Source: Basidiobolus meristosporus CBS 931.73
Lineage: Eukaryota > Basidiobolomycota > Basidiobolomycetes > Basidiobolales > Basidiobolaceae
DNA length: 64,000 bases
Assembly: GCA_002104905.1 (NCBI GenBank)
Contig: MCFE01000089.1
Span: 112,664-176,663 of the forward strand
Reading direction: 5' to 3'
Every line of letters begins with the position of its first letter. Within the stretch, counting starts at the first letter, position 1. A program made the position numbers and the translations under genes. Positions 12,147-22,960 of this stretch are shown one piece after another. Below the pieces are notes generated by a model. It was not told the origin of the DNA. It searched no databases and worked only from the letters and a program-made list of their open reading frames with translations.

Positions 12147-13499
12147 TGTGAAAGTATCTTTGGGATGGACAATCCTTGAACATGGCTAGCCATATTTATA
12201 CTTGACGCGAAGCAAATATAACCATTTTGGTGAGGAGCTGAGTCTACCATTTAGGAAGGGCAACACACTGTGCCACAGCATAGCGCTCAGCCGGATATAT
12301 TGATCAAGCTGGTGGCACAATGGCAGCATTAGAGTTCGGATGAAACCTTGCAAATCAAGTGAGAATCCGGGTTTGGTTCTGGTATGATTCTGCTATGATT
12401 TCGACCAGGTTCCAGCAAAATACCTGTTGGGCGACAACGGGAATGTTTCTTCGTATTCGATAGGACAGCTGAAATGGATAAATGAAAGCGGACAAATATT
12501 ACACAATGCCCGCTTCTATATACTTGGACACTCTTTCAACGATGTTGATCACTATTGTTCCCCTAGATATTGGTATGAAGAACAACAGCTGGATGGTGAT
12601 ACTCAATGGTGGTGTGAAGAATAGCAGCTAGATGGTGTTACTGTGCACTTTATTTAATCCGCGGTCTAGACTCTGACTCATACAGCACTTATTCTTGTCA
12701 TCATTTCTGTTACTTGACAGTTGGCAAACGATGCAATAGATGCCAGGATCTTCATTCACCGGTTCGAGCGCTTTGTTCAATGGTGCCACCTTCCTTCTGG
12801 CGCTTGTCTATAAATCACATATTCTGGAGATTGGCTATGCTCCCTTGGTGTTACAGTGATTTTCGCCACGAGAATGACCAACCTCTCAGAGGAAAGTATA
12901 GGATATTGCAGCAGTCATTCTTGTGGTTAGCACAATCCAGTATTCTAGCTGGCAACCTCTAAATGTATCCGATGGCGAGACTGATGTTCTACTATAAAGC
13001 TACTAAGATTTGATACACAAAGCTAAGCCAATAGTAAGTTCTAGCGTTGCTTTTATTCCAAATGACTACGTACTACTGAGAGTTGACCTTTGATTAAGTA
13101 TGCGAACTGACAACGGTCTGAAGCTTGTTATCGGCCATTGATGCTACGCAAAGGTATTCCAATACAATCGTGAAGAATTGAGCGGTCTGAGTAGTTTGAA
13201 TTTGAGAGGAGCTTAGGGAAATTAGCAACCAGGCTGAGTCAATAAAACAAGTCCGTATCAAGCAAATATTTTAATTCTCCCAATTACTTTTAGTATTCCC
13301 CAAAAAAATCTTTCTTCACTGTAATTATATCTTAGTAAATTGATACTCCCGGCAGATCTTGGAAAAGTGGTGTGAGTATTATCATAATTATGGGTGGAAG
13401 ACTGGACTTGGGTGAGCAGTTAATAGTGTTATATGATCAATTACAACCACTAAGCTATAGCAAGCATATCGAGAGTACTTATTTGGAGCTGTTAATGAG
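12147..13499. other. intergenic region, no gene seen
   Basis: Only short frames occur (12427-12624, 12714-12962), without recognisable domains. A ~25-base motif (CAGCTGGATGGTGATACT and a variant) occurs twice about 40 bases apart near 12580 and 12620. The segment 12147-12260 should hold the promoter of the UNC93-like gene. Confidence 0.45.
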
Positions 13500-13908
13500 C
13501 TTAAAGCTTTTTACGCTTGGTGTATGTAAGCAAGTTTGCACATATAGAGTCAGCATTTTATAATATCAGCAGAGAGCCAATAGCTAAAATTCATCCTTTG
13601 AATACTAATATGCTATGCAGACATATATACTGCACAAGTCTTTATGCGCTAGGGTAAGTTCTACTCCATGTAATAATTGGGTTTACTATCTAACTTTATT
13701 CCTGTCAATTGCATAGCTTTATCCAAGTTAGGTTAGTGGTGGGGAGATATATTGGGAATTTGTATTTGTTGGAAATATAGAGCTTGGCACTAAGGGAATA
13801 TGTATTTGGTGGAAATATAGAGCTTGGTACATATACTATTAGTGGAAAAGTCCATATTTCTGTAGACCTTCATTGCAACTTTATTTGCAATACCACTGCA
13901 GCATTTCT

Positions 13909-14252
13909 TGTTATGAAGTTTGTAATTCCCCTTGAATATTCACCTAAATTAGTCACCTGAGTGATCACTCACAAATCATGGAGAAAACCCACTAAGTTCC
14001 TTACTGGGACTTGCTTAGAATAGCTTCACCAAAAAATCAGGCACCCAGAACATGACATTGCAGAAAGTTGACCAAATAGCCCCAATCTCTGCTCATATGT
14101 TGTTGGGACCATTCTGAACATGTTCTGTATGTTTGCATTGCCAAGACTGTATAAAAGACTAAATATTACCTTTACATATAATAAATCATAGAGTGAAATC
14201 CACATAATTTACTTGCCCTACAATCACTTCCAATATCTCCAAAACTCTTATA
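13909..14252 (+). mobile_element. Ty1/copia-family LTR
   Basis: The LTR runs from TGTTATGAAGTTTGTAATTCC to CCAAAACTCTTATA. It contains a TATA-like TATAAAAG at about 14150 and an AATAAATCA polyadenylation-like motif. It is the inverted counterpart of the LTR at 14301-14644. Confidence 0.75.
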
Positions 14253-14300
14253 TTATATTATGAGCCCCAAGCTGTCACTCTCTGCAGTGCTTACTACTGT

Positions 14301-14644
14301 TGTTAGGGTCTTAGAGATAATGGAAGTGATTGGGAGAATAAGTAGATTATGTGGTTTTGCTTAGTAATTTATTGCATGTTGAGGTAGTGTTTATACTTTT
14401 ACATGATCATACCATAAAAAACACATAAAATATATTTAGAAGGGTCCCTAGATCATGCAGGCAAAGATTTGGGGTGCTTGGCCAACTTTGGAACTTTTAT
14501 GTTCTGTGTACCTGATGTTTTGGTGAAGATATCCTAATTAAAATCATGACAAGAGTTTGGTAGATATTCTCCAGGATATGTTGGTAGTCACTCAAGTCAT
14601 TGAGTAGGGTGAATATTTAGGTGGAGTTACAAACTTTTATAACA
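14301..14644 (-). mobile_element. Ty1/copia 3' LTR of the deleted element
   Basis: Reverse-oriented copy of the same LTR family, ending ...TTTTATAACA. To its right (14645-14960) lies decayed copia RNase H sequence on the minus strand, so this is a 3' LTR with its internal region to the right. Together with 13909-14252 it forms a palindrome with a 48-base spacer. Confidence 0.75.
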
Positions 14645-14963
14645 CTCCTGCTCAATTAAATCTGTTCAATTAAATATTCATACCAACTAGTCCCAATTGT
14701 GACCTAAGAAATTCAAATTTGTCCCTAGCTGATGGTCTGATAAATATGTCAGCCATCATTTCACCAGTAGGACAGAGGAATAAATAGCCAAGTTACTCTC
14801 TATAACGCATCTTTAATATCTGCAAGCTTAGTTGTAGCATGAATATTTGAATTTCTACCAAATTGTATACATCCTTGATTAGATTGAAACCAAATAATAG
14901 GAGCTTTTTGACATATGCCAACATCTTTGAGAAGCTTTCATGGCCATACTTTTTCTTTTTACA
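14645..14963 (-). pseudogene. Ty1/copia RNase H remnant
   Basis: The stretch parallels 17502-17830 and 54485-54800, which encode the end of copia RNase H. It is heavily mutated; the longest frame is only 14793-14987. It is cut off on the right by another LTR at 14964. Confidence 0.6.
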
Positions 14964-15284
14964 TAGATATTCACCTAAATTAATCACTTAGATCATTACC
15001 TTCAAATCCTAGGGAATACTGACCAAATTCCTTGTCAGGATTTACTTGGAGTATTTTCACCAAAATACCAGGTACCCAGAACATGAAAATTCTCAAAGTT
15101 GTCCAAACAGCCCCAATCTTTGCACACATGCTCTTGGGACCTCTCTTAGCCTATTCTACATGTTTGTAATGCCAAGACCATGTAAAAGTATAAATACTAC
15201 TTTTACATTCAATAAATCATTAAGTGAAATCCACATAATCTACTTGTTCTCCCAATCACTTCCAATATCTCCAAGACTCTTACA
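14964..15284 (+). mobile_element. Ty1/copia LTR, 5'-truncated
   Basis: Starts within the LTR at ATTCACCTAAATT and ends CCAAGACTCTTACA. It is in plus orientation, opposite to the copia sequence on both sides, so it is a separate insertion or the product of a rearrangement. Confidence 0.7.
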
Positions 15285-15289
15285 ACACA

Positions 15290-16046
15290 TGAGAACCTTC
15301 TGAGTTGGAATATCTATGTATTGGGTGAAAAGTTATTCTGGTGTGTAAAATACTGAGATGCTCCAAAGTCAAAATACCATGTCTGAAAATTCTTGTTTGT
15401 GGTCATGTTTATTGCAGATATGAATAGTCTACCTTGAGTTGTGGCAGCATTCCCTTGTTCAGGCTTTTTCTGCTGATTTGTCTTTTTGGAGGCATTGGTC
15501 TGATGTGTGCCCTTTCCTTTTGCAGTAGTTGTGAAGCAAGTTGCTGTTGACTCTAAAGGGTATTGAGTACCCCTTTTTTTGTTTTCATTGCCTATTGTGC
15601 CATTTTTGTACTCCTTCTTATTGGCACTTGATTTTCTTAATTCTTCATCCAGGAGTCAGCATCTTAGTAGTAATAAGTTTTCCTGTAAGCTACACTTTCT
15701 TAGCAGCTGAACATGGCAGGTGGGTGTCTTCTAATGCCTTCTAGGAGTTCTTTGTGATTTTTGCTCTTGAGCATTGAATCAGCAATTTGTCTTTAACATT
15801 AAGGCAAATGCAGTTAATGACACTTTGTTTTTTCTTGTGGTACTTTAAGGCTTCTGCTCCTAAATTTTTGGGAGGGCATTCTTCTCCCATAACAATACTG
15901 CAAAGACCTCTTTCCTGTAGCAGCATATTCATCTTCACCTTCCAGACTTGTTAGTTAGTTCCTTCCAACTTTTCAACAGAGGAAAAATTCCAGTAATACT
16001 GGTAGTGAACATTGCAAAGAGTGACAGTTTAGGACTAATAACCTAT
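15290..16046 (-). pseudogene. Ty1/copia gag and protease remnant
   Basis: On the minus strand, 15938-15741 encodes a gag-like stretch (LLQERGLCSIVMGEECPPK, then SVINCICLNVKD). Further on, about 15400-15340, the frame reads TWYFDFGASQYFTHQ, matching the copia protease signature W-x-x-D-S-G-A-S-x-H with the Ser after Asp replaced by Phe. Stops interrupt the rest. It lies directly behind the 5' LTR at 16047-16391, as expected for gag. Confidence 0.6.
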
Positions 16047-16391
16047 TGTAAGAGTCTTGGAGATATTGGAAGTGATAGGAAGAGCAAGCATCTTATGTAG
16101 TGTGCACTTAATTACTCATTGCATGCAAAGGTGGAATTATACTTTTACCTAGTTTTGTGATCAAAAGCATATGAGATAGGTATTGGATTGTCTTAAGAAC
16201 ATGTTTGCAAAGTCTGGCGCTGTTTGGACAAATTTGAGAATTTTGATGCTCTGGATATCTGGTCTTTTGGTGAAAATATTCTAAGTAAATCCCAACAAGG
16301 AACTTGGTCAGTATTCTCTAAGATTTGTAGGTTATAATTTAAGTGAATAAGTTAGGTAAGTATTCAGATGGAATTACAAACTTTTGCAACA
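16047..16391 (-). mobile_element. Ty1/copia 5' LTR of the deleted element
   Basis: Minus-oriented LTR from TGTAAGAGTCTTGGAGATATT to TTTTGCAACA. With the gag/protease remnant to its left and the 3' LTR at 14301-14644, it defines one copia element (14301-16391) that has lost most of pol. Confidence 0.7.
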
Positions 16392-16768
16392 TTAATAAAC
16401 TCTGAGCTTTTACTCTTGGTGTATATAAGCATGTCTGTACATATACAGTCAGCATGCTTTTAGTATCATCAGAGTACCAATAGAAAGACTGCATCCTTCA
16501 AATGCTAATATGCTTTGAAGACATATACAGTGCACAAAGCTTTATGCACTAGGGTGAGTTCCACTCTATATTATACTTAGGTATGCTATCTAACTTTTTT
16601 CTCTTCAATTGCTTAGCTCTATCCAAGATAAGTTAGCAGTGGGGAGATCCATAGGGAATATGTATTTGGTGGAAATATAGAGCTTGGTACCTATACTATT
16701 AGTGGAAAAGTTCATATATCTGTAGACCTTCATTGCAGCTTTATTTGCAGTACCACTGCAGCACTTCT

Positions 16769-17112
16769 TGTTATAGAGTTTGCAATTCCCCTTAAATATT
16801 CACCTAAATTAGTCACTTGAGTGATTGCCTGCATATGTTAGAGAAAACCCACCAAGTTCCTTGCTGGGACTCACTTAGAATAGCTTCACCAGAATATCAG
16901 GTACCCAGAACATGACATTGCAGAAATTTGACCAAACAGCCCTAATCTCTGTGCACATGTTGTTGGGACCATTCTGAGCATGTTTTGCATGTTTGCATTG
17001 CCAAGACTATATAAAAGATTAACTATTACCTTTACATATAATAAGTCATAGAGTGAAAGCCATATAATCTACATGTCATGAGATCACTGGCAGTATCTCC
17101 AAAGCTCTTATA
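16769..17112 (+). mobile_element. Ty1/copia-family LTR
   Basis: The LTR runs from TGTTATAGAGTTTGCAATTCC to CCAAAGCTCTTATA in plus orientation, inverted relative to the LTR 46 bases downstream. Confidence 0.75.
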
Positions 17113-17158
17113 ATAGATTATGACTCCCAAGCTGTCACTCTCTCCAATGTTCACTACT

Positions 17159-17501
17159 GTTATTAGGGTCTTGGAGATATTGGAAGTGATTGGGGGAACA
17201 AGTAGATTATGTGGTTTTGTTTAATGATTTGTTGCATGTTAAGGTAGTGTTTATAGTTTTACATGGTCTTGGCATAAAAACACATAGAATATGCTTAGGA
17301 AGGGTCCAAGAGCATGTGGGCAAAGATTGGGGCTGTGTGGACAACTTTGTGAATTTTCATGATGTGGGTACCTATTGTATTGGTAAAAATATTCCAAGTA
17401 AATTGCAACATGGAGTTTTGTAAATATTCTCTAAGATTTGTTGGTAACCACTCAGGTCAAGTTGGGAAAATATATAGGTGGTATTACAATCTCTTATAAC
17501 A
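17159..17501 (-). mobile_element. Ty1/copia 3' LTR
   Basis: Minus-oriented LTR ending ...CTTATAACA, immediately followed on its right by copia pol sequence read on the minus strand. Confidence 0.75.
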
Positions 17502-18488
17502 CTCCTACTCAGTTAAATGTTCATACTAACCAGTCCTAATTGAGACCTAAAATATTCAAATTTGTCTCTAGTTAATGGTTTGGTAGATATGTCAGCAATC
17601 ATTTCATCCATAGGACAGTAAGCAAAGTTAACTAAGTTGTTTGCTATAGCTTCATGTGTGATATGATGCCTAATATATTTGTGCCTATTCCTATCATGAG
17701 AAGTTTGATCTCTACCTAATTGCATACATCCTTGAATGTCTTGAGTTAAAGTAATGAGTATTGTTTGACATAAGCCTAAAACCTTAAAAAGCTTTCTTAA
17801 ACACATTGCTACTTTTGCAGCCTCACAGGCTGCCATACACACTACTTCTGTGGTGGAATGTGCTATGGCTGGCTGCTTTCTTGAATTTCATGAAATTCCT
17901 CTTTTACAGTAAAGAAAGGTGTAATTGGTTGTGGATCTTTGGTCTTTAGATTTGTCCCCAATCAGCATCAGAATATCCCACAAGATTTTGTTTAAGTCCT
18001 TACAGGTGAGCCTTGAGCAGTTATCAGTAGTTCCTTTTATGTATCTAAAAATCTGCTTAACTTCCACAATATGATCAGATACACAGTTTTGATTATGCTG
18101 GCTGACAACTTGCACAAAATTGGAGATATCTTGACATGTTTCAAGCATTATATACACCAAACCGTCAATCATAGATTGATAAGGGAATTCTGGGATTTCA
18201 GATGGCACCAAGCTCTGTTAATTTGGTTGAGTTTTGACCAAGTTAAGGTTTGTCTACATTGGGGGTGGCTACCAGTTTACAGTATTTCATTTGGTACTTC
18301 ATTAGTATATTTTGATTATACTTGGATTGGCTTAGAGTGGTAGTCTGGGTACCTCTGTCTATGGAGAACTTTATTCCTAAGTAGTAACTGAGTTCTCCTA
18401 GATTGGACATCTTGAACTCCATAAATAGGCTGGACTTAGTCACTTCCAATGTTTCTTGGCTATTGGTGGCTATAATAGAATCATCCAC
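17502..18488 (-). pseudogene. Ty1/copia reverse transcriptase/RNase H remnant
   Basis: Minus-strand frames 18488-18243, 18211-17888 and 17842-17513 are successive pieces of copia pol. They show LGELSYYLGIKFSIDRGTQT (RT), IFRYIKGTTDNCSRLTCK and HNQN..., then MAACEAAK...WLRK-like RNase H sequence and a terminal STKPLTRDKFEYFRSQLGL. Frameshifts and stops separate them. The collinear, less damaged copy at 54485-55576 shows the original order. Confidence 0.75.
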
Positions 18489-18489
18489 A

Positions 18490-18915
18490 AGGAACTATCC
18501 AAGCTAATCTCAGTAGCAGTGAAGGAAACAACATACTTACCTTCCAAGATGTACTCTATGTACCAGAAATTGCCAAGAACCTACTATGTGTAATCAAGGC
18601 CACTGCAGAAGGACTCAGTTTCAGTTTTGACAATTATGAATTTGTGCTTGTATTGCTTTGGGCATCAGAGATCAGAATCTATACAAGTTGACTTATATTC
18701 CATCATATCTGGAAGCCAATATATGTAACCTAAATGAAGAAACACCAATGCTTTGGCACAGGAGATTTGGACACATCAATTTTGATTATTTGCGCAAAAT
18801 GATCAAAGATCAGCTGATTTCCGGAGTAAGAATTGATCCCTCTTTGATGCCTCTGAAAATTCTCGATTGTTACCCGGTTGAGATCAGGTCGGTTGATTTA
18901 ATTAATCTAGAGTGA
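18490..18915 (+). pseudogene. Ty1/copia protease-to-pre-integrase fragment
   Basis: Plus-strand frames read FQDVLYVPEIAKNLLCV and then, in 18658-18915, ETPMLWHRRFGHINFDYLRK, the gag-pre-integrase zinc-binding motif of copia polyproteins (LWHxRxGH). It is in the opposite orientation to the RT remnant on its left, so two copia pieces meet head to head at about 18489. The frame decays after about 18860. Confidence 0.65.
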
Positions 18916-21900
18916 TCGATACTTCAATGAAAATCATCTTGACGACCTTGGAGGCCTCTGCCTGCTAACCTCTCTACCCATCTTTAAAGGTGTGAACCAT
19001 CGATGATCCACTGACTAATGGTTAGGCTGCAACAGACGGTTGAAGAGTAGGATGGTGAAACTGGGGCTACATCGGACAACCTTGTTAACATTCGCACTGT
19101 TGCTGAGCACACCATGATTCAGTAGCATGAAGTGTTGATCCACCAAACAGGTCACAACCCATCTCCAGCAAGGTGCGTAGGAAACAGGGGGTGGCGTAAA
19201 CCGAACGGTTAACGGAAATTTCAAACGTGTAAGGCGCTGATGACACCTCGTCTAGACTGTGGGAATCCCGAAGAGACTGGGATTGGCAACCTGATCCAAT
19301 GACCACCCAACCAACAAAGATTCCGTGCAGAATTGATTCGGACCACCATTTTACAAAATAGCGTAATTGAGAAACCTCAGCAGACGAGTATGCCCAATAG
19401 CCACAGGGACAGGCCGGTCAGGGGATACTAGAGCGTTGGAAAGTGGAAATGGGTTTCGTTGCTGTCAAACTCCACACCCGAACCAGCGATAGCGAATTGT
19501 CAGCAACAATACCAGAAAACCCCCCGGGATCGTCCATGGAGCTATGAGAATTCCACGGAAGAGCCCGCGCCATATATCTCTGATCACCACAATACGGAGA
19601 AACCAATGCACATGTTTGATAAGGGAATTATTCCCAGGTGATCCCAGCCACCGTACGTCGGTCATACCTAGAAGGGGTTAATACAGGCCTACTCGAGCTT
19701 CATCCCGTACACATAGAGCCACCAGCTTGGTAGAACATCCAAAAGACTGGCTTACGTTCACTTGCATACTCACGGTGCTGCACCATATGTAGGCAGCGAA
19801 ACCATGCCCAATGGGAGGATTGATTGATCAAGGCTGCAATTTGCCACGGGAACAGGGGACCGAGCCACCACCACAAGTATACAGAATCCCTCGGCGAACA
19901 CAGTTTATCCACCATGGCTGCATGAGCATTTGCATCAACCTGATGGCGACAACCAACGTGGTCTCCCCATGGCCAACAACCGGAAAAATCCAGATTGGGA
20001 GTCGATCCATGAGCATCTTCATTACGCAATGCATCTGTGCATCTGTGCATGACCAAGTATCCTTTAGTAATCAAGATCGTACGATGGGATCTTTGGATCC
20101 CCACCCATGACACGACGCCTATCACCCAACAGGAATATTTGCCATGGAACATGGATTTCCGTGTCGACTCTACCGACTGCTAAAGAAATCCCCACATCCA
20201 GCATGAGGATGGGATCAACCAAGCGGCGGAGCTACCACCGCTACCGTTCACCTCGTTGTACCCGAGAGCCACCACCTGAACGATCGAAGGCGCCCCTCCC
20301 CCTCCCCCCACACCCCGCCCATGTAACAACTTGGCAACCCTAGTGACTACGCAGCAGGATCGCAGATGAGAGTGCGGCCAAAGAAGGAAACCAGCGCTGG
20401 GGAAAGAGCTTATTACTCTCAACATCCAGCGAATCCGATGGGTGGATTCGAAAATAAGAGCTAGGTATAGCCAAGTGGCGGTTGGATAAAGAACACATGA
20501 TGTCCCATCCAATCGACCGATATACCGCATTCGGGGATCCTTTGTCTCGACGTTAAGAATCAATTTCGATGAGCTCGATAAATGGGTAGCAACTCTAACT
20601 CTGATAGTATTCCCATAACCGGCGATGGGTTCGTCGATTGGGCCAGGAGGTTAAATCGCCTTCCATATGAGGCAGGCCCATCCCACTCTTTGCTTTCCAC
20701 TGTTACTCGATGGTCCCCATCGGCGCCATGCAATGCAAAGATATAGCCAAATGTCCTATGGTAGGGAATTACCATGTTAGGTTGGGCTCGGCCACGGTTC
20801 CATCCACCTCCATCGTTTAGAGGGCATTGCTTCAATGAATGCGCCAAGGGGAAGCTCAACTACACTACCACCATCGCCCGCAGAGGCGGACTGCTGATGG
20901 TATCTGGTGATCCATGATTTTCAGGGAGAGTTTGCTGTGCTTATTCAGCATGGAGGGAGCAGGCGATTCACCCAAATAGGCCACTGGCCATTCATGTTGC
21001 CAGTACGATATGGAGTTATCTTGGCAATCACGCACTCGAAACGGGCCACCCCACCAGCAATACCTAGTGCCACCGTAGTGCGTGTCACTCACCCTTGGAC
21101 TTGCATTTGGGTATCCAATTATGGCCGCCAGGTGGCCTAACAAATACAGATTGCAATAATGGGAATGCTCAGGATAATCCGGCCTATTGTGGCCATCATA
21201 GGCATTTTGTGGAACATTACGGGATCTATTGGAAAGGAAGTAAGCCTGACGTACTCCCATCCAATGGCCAGAGTTGCCTTTTTCGACGGACGGATTTTCT
21301 TTTAATGCTGGAGGGCGGTTTTGATCCCTTGATGGTATCCTGATCGGCACAAGCTCCCAAGGCCGCTCTCGATGCATACCGGCGATTCAACAGGTTTCCG
21401 AGAGGGTTCGAGAGATGAACGGCTCAGCAATGGATGGTCAACCTTTAGTCAAGTGGAGGGGCAGATTGTTTTCAAATCCGCTACAGTAAGAGCTGGGCAA
21501 GCCGGGCGTATTCTGGAGAGATCCACGATGCACTTGCCTCTGAGCGAACATGTTTGGTCCGCATCAATGGCAAATCCCAATGCAGCTGGACACTGTTTAC
21601 TCGGAGGGATGGGTTACACAGCATTCGGGGTAGCCTCTTAGGAAATTGCCGGAGAGATTCCATCCCCATTTTCGGCCTTCTAACAAGAACACCTCAATCT
21701 CAAGGTAGAATACTGCCAGCATACAAGGCCAGATGACTGGAAACCTTGACACAGATCACAAGCCTCACCAATATGAACACTTCTCCACTCTGGATGCTGT
21801 TGAAGACTAATTGAGAAAGGAGTCGACTTGTGCATCACATGGGTTGGTGCCCAATTTAACTCAAAGATGGAGGCCCTAGATCAATGATCGATAACTGATA

Positions 21901-22840
21901 AACGGTGTTTAACATAGGTCGGCTGATGATCTATTCGAAATCAAGGCCTGGATAGCCATCGATATCAAATGGCATTCAGACCGCGTAAGGCTATCCTGGA
22001 GTAATCAAGCTTCCTGTGTTTAAGCATGTCAGCTCGCACGCACTAACCCGGCAAGCAGGGAAATATGAAACCAACCGTAAGGCTATGGCCGTGGTAACGA
22101 GTGGGGCAATTCGAGGTATGATCGTGGCTTTGGATTCGAATACGGAAAATAGGGCGGCAAACCTTGGCACTGTCCGGCCAAAGGAACATTTATGGCCAGT
22201 TCTCGCAGATCTGCTTCCAATGCCTAAGTAACTCCGTATTGAGGCTGAATTGAGTCACAATCCGAATGACATTGCTTATTGCATTGCTGAACTCAGTTAC
22301 GTAAAGATTGGCTGCTCTATTGCCAAATCAAGCCATCAACCAACCTGGTTGGTCATGATGCTGAAAGAGGGATTTCTAGTAATGTGGAAGGCCTGGATGA
22401 ATCCGTGTGGGCTTTATTAGGGGGATTTGGTGACTTGAGAATGGCTATGCCATTGGTGTTGTAAGGTCTGGTCATAGGGATTGAGAGAAAAGGCGCATGT
22501 GGGAATACATAACCATCCTCTGGATTTCCCACAATTGCAAAGAATGATGATAACTCGTCTATTTGGAGATCTTGAGTCACTGGACAATTTGACAAATGTG
22601 CCAAATTAGCCAGGTATATCGATCATGTCTGACAATCTGACGATTGAAGTGAAGTGCCACATAAGGGTTATATGGGTTTCCCGTTTGGTAGGACCAGAAT
22701 AATTCAGCCGAGGCTTGTTGAAATTCTCCGTTTCCGGTATTTTATGGGATTGGAATAGAGGTCAATATAGTCGAGGCATTGGCAGGGTAGGGTGATTCCC
22801 AAAATCCATCGCTAGTTGTGGAGAGGCGACGGTATCACCA
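18916..22840. other. 3.9-kb region without recognisable genes
   Basis: Both strands carry several medium open frames (for example 20152-19700, 20563-20180 and 21377-20865 on the minus strand). None shows a known domain, a consistent frame or convincing splice sites, and many overlap each other. Base composition looks more balanced than in the flanking AT-rich transposons. It is probably intergenic sequence or a very old relic. A pyrimidine-rich tract (CCCCTCCCCCTCCCCCCAC) lies near 20295. Confidence 0.4.
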
Positions 22841-22845
22841 GTGGA

Positions 22846-22851
22846 TATAAG
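22846..22851 (+). promoter_or_regulatory. TATA-like box of the first PTR2 gene
   Basis: TATAAG lies 115 bases upstream of the ATG at 22961. The second PTR2 gene has a similar box at a similar distance, although the surrounding upstream sequences are otherwise unrelated. Confidence 0.4.
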
Positions 22852-22960
22852 AGCGGGTTGCGCCCAGCTCAAGATTTGCAATCATTTGAGGTTTTACTTT
22901 CTTGTTCTCTGTACACTTCTCAAAAGTTTTGTAACATTACATCCACATCCATTCATAATT

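Larger units (their letters stand above)
13500..14644. repeat. duplicated segment, copy 1 (paired with 16395-17501)
   Basis: Sequence from about 13500 (AAAGCTTTTTACGCTTGGTGTATG) onward is collinear with 16400-17501 with frequent substitutions. Shared blocks include GGAAATATAGAGCTTGG, ACTATTAGTGGAAAAGT and ACCACTGCAGCA, followed by a plus-strand LTR and an inverted minus-strand LTR. The unit is about 1.1 kb. Copy 1 also contains an extra internal duplication of the GGAAATATAGAGCTTGG block near 13760-13830. Confidence 0.75.
16395..17501. repeat. duplicated segment, copy 2 (paired with 13500-14644)
   Basis: Second copy of the 1.1-kb unit: a non-LTR leader, then a plus-strand LTR and an inverted minus-strand LTR. 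See copy 1 for the shared blocks. Confidence 0.75.

Noticed and set aside
12740-12790. GGTTCGAGCGC, similar to a tRNA B box
   Set aside because: No matching A box, acceptor stem or cloverleaf could be drawn around it.
19700-21377. Minus-strand frames of 99-170 codons suggesting a gene
   Set aside because: They are in different frames, lack family motifs, and are matched by equally long frames on the plus strand.
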